Below are positions 53,526-61,199 of a stretch of DNA of 64,000 nucleotides, in pieces (the stretch's first letter is position 1; each line of letters begins with the position of its first letter). The notes beneath the pieces were generated by a model, which searched no databases, was not told the origin of the DNA, and saw nothing but the letters and a program-made list of their open reading frames with translations. Both the position numbers and the translations under genes were made by a program. This DNA comes from Bacillus yapensis. Its GTDB lineage: Bacteria > Bacillota > Bacilli > Bacillales > Cytobacillaceae. Location: NCBI RefSeq assembly GCF_005280205.1, contig NZ_SUND01000012.1, positions 1-64,000 of the forward strand. The letters run 5' to 3'.

Positions 53526-54164
53526 ATGCGTGTAAGACATAAGCCATGGGCAAGAGAAATGCTGGAGTCACATCCACAGTATGTTGTCTCTTCTCCTGAA
53601 CAATATAAAGGCAATTGGAAAGCGGTTTTTGAAAAAGACCAGCCGCTTCATATTGAGGTTGGTACGGGGAAAGGTCGTTTTATTACAGAAATGGCCAAAG
53701 CCAATCCACATGTTAATTATATTGGGATTGAATTATTTGAAAGTGTGATTGTAACTGCACTTGACCGTTTGATAGAAGCGGATTTACCGAATCTTAGACT
53801 GTTAAATGTAAATGGAGAAAAATTAACAGAGTACTTCGCAAAGGGCGATGTCAGTCGAGTTTATTTAAACTTTTCTGATCCATGGCCAAAAACGCGTCAT
53901 GCGAAACGTCGTTTAACATATAAGACCTTTTTAAAGCTATATGAGGAAATCCTGATTGATAAAGGAGAAATCCATTTTAAAACAGACAACCAAGGGTTAT
54001 TTGAATATTCATTAATGAGTTTTTCAGAATATGGTATGTTGCTAAAATTCATTAGCCTTGATTTACACAATAGCGATTTTGAAGGAAACATTATGACGGA
54101 ATATGAAGAGAAATTCTCTAATAAAGGCTTTCGCATTTATCGCTGTGAGGTTCAATATCAATAA
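53526..54164 (+). CDS. trmB: tRNA (guanosine(46)-N7)-methyltransferase TrmB
   Basis: Methylates G46 in the variable loop of tRNAs. The 212-residue enzyme shows SAM motif EVGTGKGRF near 45 and [14 protein letters not shown] near 117, plus the [10 protein letters not shown] stretch. The ATG at 53526 (MRVRHKPWA) follows AGGGGTG. It ends in a terminator followed by an interspersed repeat. Confidence 0.95.
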   Translation: MRVRHKPWAREMLESHPQYVVSSPEQYKGNWKAVFEKDQPLHIEVGTGKGRFITEMAKANPHVNYIGIELFESVIVTALDRLIEADLPNLRLLNVNGEKLTEYFAKGDVSRVYLNFSDPWPKTRHAKRRLTYKTFLKLYEEILIDKGEIHFKTDNQGLFEYSLMSFSEYGMLLKFISLDLHNSDFEGNIMTEYEEKFSNKGFRIYRCEVQYQ

Positions 54165-54170
54165 GTATAG

Positions 54171-54203
54171 AGCTTATCCATTTTGTATGGGTAAGCTTTT
54201 TTG
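54171..54203 (+). terminator. Terminator of trmB
   Basis: AGCTTATCCAT and ATGGGTAAGCT pair across TTTGT, followed by TTTTTTG. Confidence 0.87.
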
Positions 54204-54211
54204 TATGATAA

Positions 54212-54372
54212 GGCTCTTTTCGCGAAGATTTTTGCCTTTGGGCAAAAATGATTAAAATATTTAGCAATATTTCCCTCTTAAAATCAGTATAGGTAGCGAA
54301 AAGTGCTGTGCAAAAACAATATGTAGCACTAAACCATGTAGGAGGTGTAAATGTCGGCTTTAGGACATTTAC
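54212..54372 (+). repeat. Interspersed element, family 1, copy 2
   Basis: GGCTCTTTTCGC pairs with GCGAAAAGTGCT at the far end of a ~95 bp stretch. An inner ATTTTTGCC-TTT-GGGCAAAAAT hairpin is specific to this copy. AGTGCT/AGCACT and the hairpin GTAAATGTC-GGCTTTAG-GACATTTAC (54347-54372) follow. The 3' ~79 bp are nearly identical to copies 1 and 3. AGGAGGTGTAAATG inside resembles a ribosome site plus ATG. Confidence 0.87.
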
Positions 54373-54436
54373 GGAAAAAACAATAATCAATAAGAAAACG
54401 ACGTATGGTAAAATAACTCAAAAGGGGGATTTTACC

Positions 54437-55276
54437 ATGGAAACTTTGCAAATCGGGCAATATTCACTGACTTGGTTAAGGGGAGGAGTGACCCATCTAG
54501 ACGGAGGTGCCATGTTTGGAGTGGTTCCTAAGCCTTTGTGGTCAAAAAAATATCCTTCCAATGAAAACAACCAGATTGAACTCAGAACGGACCCTATCCT
54601 CATTCAAGGGAATGACATGAACATTCTTGTGGAATCAGGGATTGGAAATGGAAAGTTAACAGATAAGCAAAAAAGAAATTTCGGTGTCCTAGAGGAATCT
54701 CAAGTGGAGCAATCTTTAAGCGAACTTGGATTGACGCCAAGTGATATTGATTTTGTCATTATGACGCATCTTCATTATGATCATGCCAACGGACTGACAA
54801 AGCTTATCGATGGAAAGTATGTCTCGGTTTTTCCTAATAGTAAAATTATTATCTCTCAAGTGGAATGGGATGAAATGAGAAATCCCAACATCCGTTCCCA
54901 CAATACATATTGGAAAGAAAATTGGGAGCCGATTATCGAACAGGTGCAGACATTTGGTCAGGAATACTCGATCGGTCCGATTAAAATGTTTTACACTGGT
55001 GGGCATAGCGATGGTCATTCGATTTTTGTTATCGAAGATGATGGAGACATAGCCGTTCATATGGCTGATATTATGCCAACCCATGCTCATCAGAATGTGC
55101 TATGGGTCATGGCCTATGATGATTACCCAATGCAATCTATTGCGGCAAAGCAAAAGTGGTTAGAATACGGGCTTTCGAAAAATGCTTGGTTCACTTTTTA
55201 CCACGACGCCTATTATCGTGCTGTGAAGTGGGATGCAGACAATCAGTTGGATCAAGTGGTGAAGCGGGAAAGATAA
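54437..55276 (+). CDS. ytnP: Metallo-beta-lactamase-fold lactonase YtnP
   Basis: A 279-residue metallo-beta-lactamase-family hydrolase. The dinuclear zinc motif is H111-L-H113-Y-D115-H116, plus GGHSDGHS and a later His in FYHDAYY. B. subtilis YtnP degrades quorum-sensing lactones in vitro and inhibits Streptomyces development. The ATG at 54437 follows AAAGGGGG; a longer frame from 54308 would read through repeat copy 2 and is rejected. Confidence 0.88.
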   Translation: METLQIGQYSLTWLRGGVTHLDGGAMFGVVPKPLWSKKYPSNENNQIELRTDPILIQGNDMNILVESGIGNGKLTDKQKRNFGVLEESQVEQSLSELGLTPSDIDFVIMTHLHYDHANGLTKLIDGKYVSVFPNSKIIISQVEWDEMRNPNIRSHNTYWKENWEPIIEQVQTFGQEYSIGPIKMFYTGGHSDGHSIFVIEDDGDIAVHMADIMPTHAHQNVLWVMAYDDYPMQSIAAKQKWLEYGLSKNAWFTFYHDAYYRAVKWDADNQLDQVVKRER

Positions 55277-55333
55277 AAAAACAGTCTAGCTTTGGGGCGG
55301 TATTGGCCCTTGGCTAGACTGTTTTGTTTTTGG
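55276..55333 (+). terminator. Terminator of ytnP
   Basis: AAAACAGTCTAGC pairs with GCTAGACTGTTTT around a 22 nt GC-rich apical region, followed by GTTTTTGG. Confidence 0.85.
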
Positions 55334-55390
55334 TTAGTGATAGTGGGACAAGGAGTTTCTGGAAACAAACCGTCTTGATTGCCAAAAATT

Positions 55391-55626
55391 GCTCTGGATC
55401 GGCGAATTCTGTCAACCAAAAGGTAAATGATTGACAAAAATGACTCGCCATCGGAGAATTCTGTCAACCAAAAGGTAAATGACTGACAAAAATAGCTCGA
55501 CTTCAGTGAATTTTGTCAACCAAAAGGTAAATGACTGACAAAAATAGCATGCCATCGGAGAATTCTGTCAATCAAAAGGTAAATGACTGACAAAAATAGC
55601 TCGACATCAGTGAATTGTGTCAAACA
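55391..55626. repeat. 52 bp-period tandem array, locus 2 (five cores)
   Basis: TGTCA starts at 55410, 55462, 55514, 55566 and 55618, an exact 52 bp period. Units read CTGTCAACCAAAAGGTAAATG ACTGACAAAAATAG, then 17 bp of more variable GC-rich sequence. TGTCA and TGACA are inverted arms 17 bp apart. It lies between convergent ytnP and ytzB. The last unit is truncated. Confidence 0.87.
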
Positions 55627-55653
55627 ACCCCTCCATGCCTCTATAAAGTATCT

Positions 55654-55968
55654 TTATAAAAGCCTCACAGTATCTATAATCGCTCCTGTTTTTGCATCAG
55701 CGATAAATTCATATTGTGAGATTTCATGGCCAACGGTCCTTGATATGCCACCACGATATACATCATAAGTTAAGCCTTGTTTTTCATAGGATTCTGTTTT
55801 CATATGAATCCAAGAGCCACTAATAGGTCCAGATTGTTTAAACAACGATTTGGCATTGGCCAATGCTTTCTCAGGTGAAACGTTTGAATTTGTATCTAAT
55901 AATTCTTTTGCGACAAATCCGCTAACAAGCCCAACACTTAATCCTAAAAAGAATGATTTCCAATTCAA
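55654..55968 (-). CDS. ytzB: PepSY domain membrane-anchored protein YtzB
   Basis: A 104-residue protein with an N-terminal membrane helix (FFLGLSVGLVSGFVA, about 6-20) and a small PepSY-type domain ending in QYEFIADAKTGAIIDTVRLL. PepSY domains often inhibit or regulate peptidases. The TTG at 55968 has GAGGGGG 7 bp upstream. Matches B. subtilis ytzB by context (ytnP-ytzB-ytoP). Confidence 0.8.
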   Translation of the reverse strand: MNWKSFFLGLSVGLVSGFVAKELLDTNSNVSPEKALANAKSLFKQSGPISGSWIHMKTESYEKQGLTYDVYRGGISRTVGHEISQYEFIADAKTGAIIDTVRLL

Positions 55969-56140
55969 CTAAATGCCCCCTCATCAAGAATGAATTGTCT
56001 TCTAGTATGAACATATTTTATCACAGTTACAACATCGAAGGTGGCAAGTTGAAACAAACTTCTGTAAAATAAAGTTCATACAAATCAATCAATTCCATAA
56101 TGACAAAATTGATAATACATATTGGCAAGGAGACGAGACC

Positions 56141-57208
56141 ATGAACGAAAAAACAAGAGAACTGTTTAAAACATTAACAGAATTACCTGGGGCACCTGGA
56201 AATGAACATTTGGTTCGAAAATTCATGCGTGAAGAGCTAGCGAAGTATAGTGACGAAATCGTTCAAGACAAGCTAGGTGGCATCTTTGGAGTGCGTAAAG
56301 GTGAAGGTCCAACGGTAATGGTTGCTGGTCATATGGACGAAGTTGGATTCATGGTAACGGCCATTACAGAAAATGGTATGCTTCGTTTTCAAACTCTAGG
56401 TGGTTGGTGGAGTCAGGTTCTTTTGGCTCAACGCGTTCAAATTATTACGGATAATGGTCCTGTTATCGGAGTAATCGGTTCAATCCCTCCTCATTTATTA
56501 GATGAGGAAAAAAGAAAGAAACCAATGGAAATTTCAAATATGCTTATTGATATTGGCGCAGATGATCGGGAGGATGCTATTAAAATCGGGATCAAGCCTG
56601 GTCAACAAATCGTACCTATTTGTCCATTTACACCAATGGCAAATGAAAAGAAAATTTTAGCAAAATCATGGGACAATCGTTACGGTTGCGGGTTAGCGAT
56701 TGAATTATTAGAGGCTGTTAAGGATGAGAAGCTTCCAAATACACTTTATTCAGGTGCTACTGTACAAGAAGAGGTTGGCTTGAGAGGTGCACAAACGGCA
56801 GCAACCATGATTAAGCCAGATATTTTCTTTGCATTAGATGCGAGCCCTGCCAATGATATGACAGGGGATAAAAAAGAATTTGGTCATCTAGGAAAGGGTA
56901 CTTTATTAAGAATTTTGGACCGTTCTATGGTTACTCATCGTGGCATGAGAGAATTTGTTCTTGATACGGCTGAAAAACATGACATTCCTTATCAGTATTT
57001 CGTTTCTCCAGGAGGAACGGATGCAGGTCGCGTTCATATGACGAACGAAGGTGTTCCAAGTGCTGTTGTTGGAATTTGTTCACGCTATATTCATACACAT
57101 GCGTCAATTGTTCACTTGGATGACTATGCAGCAGCAAAGGAATTAATCGTAAAATTAGTTAAAGCTTGTGACCGTACAACTGTAGAAACAATTAGACAGA
57201 ATTCATAA
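56141..57208 (+). CDS. ytoP: M42 family aminopeptidase YtoP
   Basis: A 355-residue M42 glutamyl-aminopeptidase/endoglucanase-like metallopeptidase forming large oligomers in relatives. Metal and catalytic motifs: [10 protein letters not shown] near 62, AKSWDNRYG near 176, QEEVGLRG near 207 and FALDASP near 227. The ATG follows GGAGACGAGACC. The following 5 bp lead directly into repeat copy 3. Confidence 0.92.
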   Translation: MNEKTRELFKTLTELPGAPGNEHLVRKFMREELAKYSDEIVQDKLGGIFGVRKGEGPTVMVAGHMDEVGFMVTAITENGMLRFQTLGGWWSQVLLAQRVQIITDNGPVIGVIGSIPPHLLDEEKRKKPMEISNMLIDIGADDREDAIKIGIKPGQQIVPICPFTPMANEKKILAKSWDNRYGCGLAIELLEAVKDEKLPNTLYSGATVQEEVGLRGAQTAATMIKPDIFFALDASPANDMTGDKKEFGHLGKGTLLRILDRSMVTHRGMREFVLDTAEKHDIPYQYFVSPGGTDAGRVHMTNEGVPSAVVGICSRYIHTHASIVHLDDYAAAKELIVKLVKACDRTTVETIRQNS

Positions 57209-57213
57209 TAGAA

Positions 57214-57371
57214 GGCTCTTTTCGCAAAGGATACTGTTTTTTAGAAAGTAATAAAATTAATAGCAATATTTCTTTTCAAAACAGTAAGTAGTTAGCGAAA
57301 AGTGCCGTGCAAAAATAATGTGAAGCACTAAACCACCTTGTAGGTGTAAATGTCGGCTTTAGGACATTTAC
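57214..57371 (+). repeat. Interspersed element, family 1, copy 3
   Basis: GGCTCTTTTCGC pairs with GCGAAAAGTGCC; an inner ACTGTTTT/AAAACAGT stem is specific to this copy. AGTGC/GCACT, CACCT/AGGTG and the hairpin GTAAATGTC-GGCTTTAG-GACATTTAC (57346-57371) follow. It starts 5 bp after the ytoP stop and lies 55 bp before the DUF84 gene. A 23-codon ORF starts inside it (57350-57421). Confidence 0.87.
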
Positions 57372-57426
57372 AAAAAAATAGTCAAAAAGAAATCAGTCTA
57401 TGTGAAAAAGGAAGGGCTTAACAAAG

Positions 57427-57933
57427 ATGAAAGTTGTAATAGGTACAAAAAATCCTGCCAAAATCAAAGCAGTTGAAGCTGCTTTTGAAGGCTATGTAGC
57501 AGAATTCGTCTCCGTGAACGTAGCTTCAGGGGTAAATGAACAGCCTTTTTCCGATGAAGAAACGATTAAAGGTGCCGTAAATCGTGCATTAGCGGCCTTG
57601 GAAGTAGGCGATGTGGGGATTGGCTTAGAAGGTGGTGTACACGAACACGAAAGTGGACTCTTTCTTTGTAATTGGGGAGCACTTGCTGTAAAAGGAGAAG
57701 CTCCTTTTATTGCAGGTGGTGCAAGGATCCCGTTACCGGAGGAAATCGCTTCTAAATTACGTTCTGGCAAGGAGCTTGGACCTGTGATGGATGAATATGC
57801 TCAGAAAGAGAATATTCGCAAGCAAGAAGGGGCAGTTGGCGTTTTTTCTAACGGGCGAGTTGATCGAGCAGAAATGTTTTCCCATGTCATGAAGCTTTTA
57901 GTTGGACAGTACGAATATAAACTTAAAAACTAG
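57427..57933 (+). CDS. DUF84 / YjjX-like non-canonical purine NTPase
   Basis: A 168-residue protein of the DUF84 (YjjX) family, which hydrolyses inosine and xanthosine triphosphates. The IGTKNPAKIKAVEAAF start and GIGLEGGV stretch near residues 63-70 are typical. The ATG at 57427 follows AAGGAAGGGCTTAAC. It is placed after repeat copy 3. Its function is inferred from the family. Confidence 0.83.
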   Translation: MKVVIGTKNPAKIKAVEAAFEGYVAEFVSVNVASGVNEQPFSDEETIKGAVNRALAALEVGDVGIGLEGGVHEHESGLFLCNWGALAVKGEAPFIAGGARIPLPEEIASKLRSGKELGPVMDEYAQKENIRKQEGAVGVFSNGRVDRAEMFSHVMKLLVGQYEYKLKN

Positions 57934-57937
57934 TTAT

Positions 57938-57975
57938 TTTGCACCTGATCATTTGCGATCAGGTGTATTTTTTTT
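57938..57975 (+). terminator. Terminator of the DUF84 gene
   Basis: CACCTGATC and GATCAGGTG pair across ATTTGC, followed by TATTTTTTTTC. Confidence 0.88.
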
Positions 57976-58105
57976 CGATATATAGGAAAATGGGCACGGT
58001 TGCCAGAACTTGAAATAGAAGGGTATGATAGAAACCAATGTGTTTAAACAATTGATTCATGATTGTAAAACAACATGTGCTTTTTCGTGCAAGGAGGAAA
58101 TAACA

Positions 58106-58615
58106 ATGAAACTTAAAGCGAAGGCGTTAGTAGTAAGTGTGATTGCATTTGGATTAATGAGTGGCTGTTCGGCTTCATTTGATGAAGCGAGGGATGAAGC
58201 ATTGGTTGCAGTTGAGGAAACCTTTAAGGAAACACCAAAAGATACGAATAATAAAAATGATGATATAAAATTTTATTTACCATTCGGGTTTGAAGTAGAA
58301 GAAGAGACACCGAACAATATAATTTTGAAAAATGGCTCGAAGACTTATATTCTTTTTTATAATCTCCAAGAGGAGCCGAAGAGTGAAGTTGTGTTAAATG
58401 CTACTTTACAGCAAAAAAACTATGATATTACGGAACGCTTTCAACAGGATAACAAGCTCAGTTATGTTCTCGTGAACAAGAGCAATGATAAAGAGAATGA
58501 GGTTGTCGTAGGGATAGGTGGAGTGAAAATTACAAGTGAGGTAAAAACATCTAGCCTAAAGTCAGAAGCAGAAACCATGATGAGAATTGTGAAATCAGTA
58601 AAAGCGAATAAATGA
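58106..58615 (+). CDS. Putative lipoprotein of unknown function
   Basis: A 169-residue protein with a signal peptide and lipobox LMSGC (Cys21). The mature part has an acidic region followed by a beta-rich domain with FYLPFGFEVEEETPNNIILK. No family is recognised with certainty. The ATG at 58106 follows AAGGAGGAAATAACA. The upstream ORF extension from 58025 lacks a site. It has its own terminator. Confidence 0.7.
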   Translation: MKLKAKALVVSVIAFGLMSGCSASFDEARDEALVAVEETFKETPKDTNNKNDDIKFYLPFGFEVEEETPNNIILKNGSKTYILFYNLQEEPKSEVVLNATLQQKNYDITERFQQDNKLSYVLVNKSNDKENEVVVGIGGVKITSEVKTSSLKSEAETMMRIVKSVKANK

Positions 58616-58672
58616 AAAAAAGGTGTCAAGATTTGTTAGGAGAACCCTAGAAAATCTTTGACACCTTTTTTC
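58615..58672 (+). terminator. Terminator of the lipoprotein gene
   Basis: AAAAAAGGTGTCAAGATTT and AATCTTTGACACCTTTTTT form a long stem around a 16 nt loop. It overlaps the stop codon. Confidence 0.9.
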
Positions 58673-58794
58673 ATACTATAAGAAATTACTAGAAATACTA
58701 AAAAAGTGTTCCATTTTTACAAGAGCCGTTATACAATGAATCTTGCCACATGTGTCAAGACACCTGTAAATTTAGTAGAGAGGAACAATGAGAG

Positions 58795-59817
58795 ATGAAG
58801 AATTTTTTAGAGAAGAAGGGGGTAAGTCTTTCCCTAAAGGCTTATGTTATCGACTCATTAAATGGTATGGCGCTTGGTCTATTTTCATCCTTAATCATAG
58901 GGTTAATTATTAAAACAATCGGAGAACAACTAGATATAGCTTTTTTAGTAGAAATTGGTACGATGGCGATGGGCTTAATGGGACCAGCTATTGGTGTGGC
59001 GGTGGCTTATAGCCTTAAAGCACCTCCTCTTGTTTTGTTTGCTGCCATTTTTAGTGGGGCAGCCGGTGGAAATTTAGGTGGAGAGGCAGGAGCCTTTGTC
59101 GCTGCTCTTATCTCTGTTGAACTCGGTAAGATAGTTAGTAAAGAAACGCGCATTGATATTATTGTCACACCTTTAGTGACGATTTTAACAGGATTTGCTG
59201 TAGCTAAAGTCGTCGGTCCTGCTGTTGATTATGCAATGAAAGCAGTCGGTGATCTCATTGTATGGAGTACGGATCAACAACCAATCTTAATGGGAATTGT
59301 TATTTCTGTTGCGATGGGACTTGCGTTAACCTATCCTATTTCAAGTGCAGCGATTGCCATGATGTTGGATTTAAATGGCATAGCTGCTGGAGCTGCTGTC
59401 ATCGGATGTGCAGCTCAAATGATTGGCTTTGCTGCAAGTAGTTATCGTGAAAATAAAATTTCTGGACTTATATCACTTGGCGTTGGTACATCGAGCCTGT
59501 TAGCCCCAAATTCGATACGAAATCCGTGGATTATTATCCCGCCAACAGTGGCCGGTATTATTCTCGCTCCGATTGGGACAACTTTGCTCGATTTTCATAA
59601 CAATGCAGCAGGCGCAGGCATGGGGACGAGTGGATTGGTTGGCCCAATGATGACTTTTACAACAATGGGATTCGGACCAGATGTATGGATTAAAGTAATC
59701 TTGTTGCTTTTTGTTGGACCTGCTGTAATTAGCCTGTTATTATCAGAATATATGAGGAAAAAAGGTTGGATCAAATCAGGTGATATGTTGATCCAAATAG
59801 AAGGAGCAAGAGAATGA
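58795..59817 (+). CDS. PTS IIC-like integral membrane protein
   Basis: A 340-residue protein with about ten hydrophobic helices, resembling the PTS_EIIC_2-type family (PF13303-like by recall). [21 protein letters not shown] near 100-120 and [20 protein letters not shown] near 270 are Gly-rich motifs of this group. No EIIA or EIIB gene is nearby, so sugar uptake by the PTS is unproven. The ATG follows GAGAGGAACA. The last 4 bp overlap ytpP. Confidence 0.72.
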   Translation: MKNFLEKKGVSLSLKAYVIDSLNGMALGLFSSLIIGLIIKTIGEQLDIAFLVEIGTMAMGLMGPAIGVAVAYSLKAPPLVLFAAIFSGAAGGNLGGEAGAFVAALISVELGKIVSKETRIDIIVTPLVTILTGFAVAKVVGPAVDYAMKAVGDLIVWSTDQQPILMGIVISVAMGLALTYPISSAAIAMMLDLNGIAAGAAVIGCAAQMIGFAASSYRENKISGLISLGVGTSSLLAPNSIRNPWIIIPPTVAGIILAPIGTTLLDFHNNAAGAGMGTSGLVGPMMTFTTMGFGPDVWIKVILLLFVGPAVISLLLSEYMRKKGWIKSGDMLIQIEGARE

Positions 59818-60125
59818 AAAAATTAGAAAGTATGGAACAGTTTGAGCAATTGAAAAATGATGGAAAGCATATTTTTATGTTTTCAGCTGACTGGTGTCCG
59901 GATTGCCGTTTCATCGATCCGTTTTTACCAGAAATTCAAGAAAAGTACCAAGAGTTTACGTTTGTTTACGTGGACCGTGACGATTTCATTGATTTATGTG
60001 GACAAGTGGATGTCTTTGGAATTCCGAGCTTCCTTGCTTATGAAAACGGAAAAGAGCTTGGCCGTTTTGTAAGTAAAGATCGTAAGACGAAAGAAGAAGT
60101 AGAGAAGTTTATCGAAAGCCTTTAA
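59814..60125 (+). CDS. ytpP: Thioredoxin family protein YtpP
   Basis: A 103-residue thioredoxin-fold protein. The redox motif is C28-P-D-C31 in SADWCPDC, unlike the WCGPC of canonical thioredoxin. The cis-Pro is in FGIPSFL. It resembles B. subtilis YtpP. The ATG overlaps the PTS IIC gene (ATGA), so they are coupled. A terminator follows before ytpQ. Confidence 0.88.
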   Translation: MKKLESMEQFEQLKNDGKHIFMFSADWCPDCRFIDPFLPEIQEKYQEFTFVYVDRDDFIDLCGQVDVFGIPSFLAYENGKELGRFVSKDRKTKEEVEKFIESL

Positions 60126-60138
60126 TAAATATATGGAG

Positions 60139-60176
60139 CCCTTTATCTTGATTCTTTGAGATAGAGGGTTTTTTGT
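60139..60176 (+). terminator. Terminator of ytpP
   Basis: CCCTTTATCT and AGATAGAGGG pair (one mismatch) across a 10 nt loop, followed by TTTTTTG. Confidence 0.78.
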
Positions 60177-60226
60177 TGTAATATAAATAGGATTGGAGAA
60201 TCTCCTAATCGTGAGGAGGAACAAAC

Positions 60227-61027
60227 ATGAAAATGGATAGCATGAAGATGAAACGAGAGCTTGAAAAGCGATTACAACGTCCAGGACGGACTTTTACTTA
60301 TGATAAAAAGAATGACCAGCTTCGAATTGTAAATGAAGAGACTGGCAAAGGAATCACCATTTCTCTTCCAGGAATTGTTGGAAAATGGGAAGAGCAAAAG
60401 GAAAAAGCAATTGATTCAGTCGTCTATTATGTAGAAGAAGGACTTCAAGCGATGGTTGAGCCTTTGAAGCTTGATGGACACGAAAAAAGGATTTTTCCTG
60501 TTATTCGTTCTACTTCTTTTCCGACAAGTTCTCAAGAGAATGTTGAACTTTTATACGATGATCACACGGCAGAGACTAGAATCTACTATGCTCTTGATTT
60601 AGATAAAACGTATCGATTGATTGACGAACAGCTACTTGCAAAAGAAGGATGGGATCGCAATAGGATTAAGGAGATTGCCCTCTTCAATGTTCGTTCGCTA
60701 TCTACAGAAACGAAAATCGATCAAGTAGCTGGCAACACATTTTACTTTTTGAACAAAAATGATGGCTATGATGCGAGTCGGATTCTAAACGAATCTTTCC
60801 TCAAGGAAATGGAACAAAAAATTACTGGAACAATGGCTGTTGGCGTTCCCCATCAAGATGTACTCATTATTGTTGATATTCAAAATGACACAGGCTATGA
60901 CATCCTTGCTCAAATGATGATGAGCTTCTTCGCGAGTGGAAGGGTTCCAATCACAGCTCTGTCATTTATATATGAAAACGGCGAATTAGAGCCAATCTTT
61001 ATTTTAGGGAAAAATAAAAAGAGATGA
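60227..61027 (+). CDS. ytpQ: DUF1444 protein YtpQ
   Basis: A 266-residue soluble protein of the DUF1444 family: [19 protein letters not shown] at the start, the [10 protein letters not shown] stretch near 85-94 and [11 protein letters not shown]. Function is unknown. The ATG follows GAGGAGGAACAAAC. In B. subtilis it sits in ytpPQRS. Here ytpR is missing between ytpQ and sftA. Confidence 0.87.
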   Translation: MKMDSMKMKRELEKRLQRPGRTFTYDKKNDQLRIVNEETGKGITISLPGIVGKWEEQKEKAIDSVVYYVEEGLQAMVEPLKLDGHEKRIFPVIRSTSFPTSSQENVELLYDDHTAETRIYYALDLDKTYRLIDEQLLAKEGWDRNRIKEIALFNVRSLSTETKIDQVAGNTFYFLNKNDGYDASRILNESFLKEMEQKITGTMAVGVPHQDVLIIVDIQNDTGYDILAQMMMSFFASGRVPITALSFIYENGELEPIFILGKNKKR

Positions 61028-61029
61028 TG

Positions 61030-61072
61030 AGGAGGTTCCACCTATTGTGGTGGGCCCTTCTTCTTTTTATAG
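61030..61072 (+). terminator. Possible terminator of ytpQ
   Basis: GGTTCCACC pairs imperfectly with GGTGGGCCC across TATTGT, and ends in CTTCTTCTTTTT. The stem has mismatches, so confidence is limited. Confidence 0.45.
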
Positions 61073-61199
61073 TGAAAAATTAGTAAAAACAGGTAAATAG
61101 CCCTGTTCCTTCATATTTATCTCGAAATTTCTATAATTATTGCTAAAATAAAGTATAAAGAGAAACTAGAGAATTGTATTTTAGAAAGAGTGATTTATT

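Noticed and set aside
53369-53614. Upstream extension of ytzH
   Set aside because: It would overlap trmB on the other strand, and the YtzH family starts at MPLNQQ.
54308-54436. N-terminal extension of ytnP reading from repeat copy 2
   Set aside because: The ATG at 54437 has a strong ribosome site and aligns with YtnP; the extension is repeat DNA.
55583-55768. Short ORF over tandem array 2
   Set aside because: No ribosome site and a 52 bp period that breaks the frame from unit to unit.
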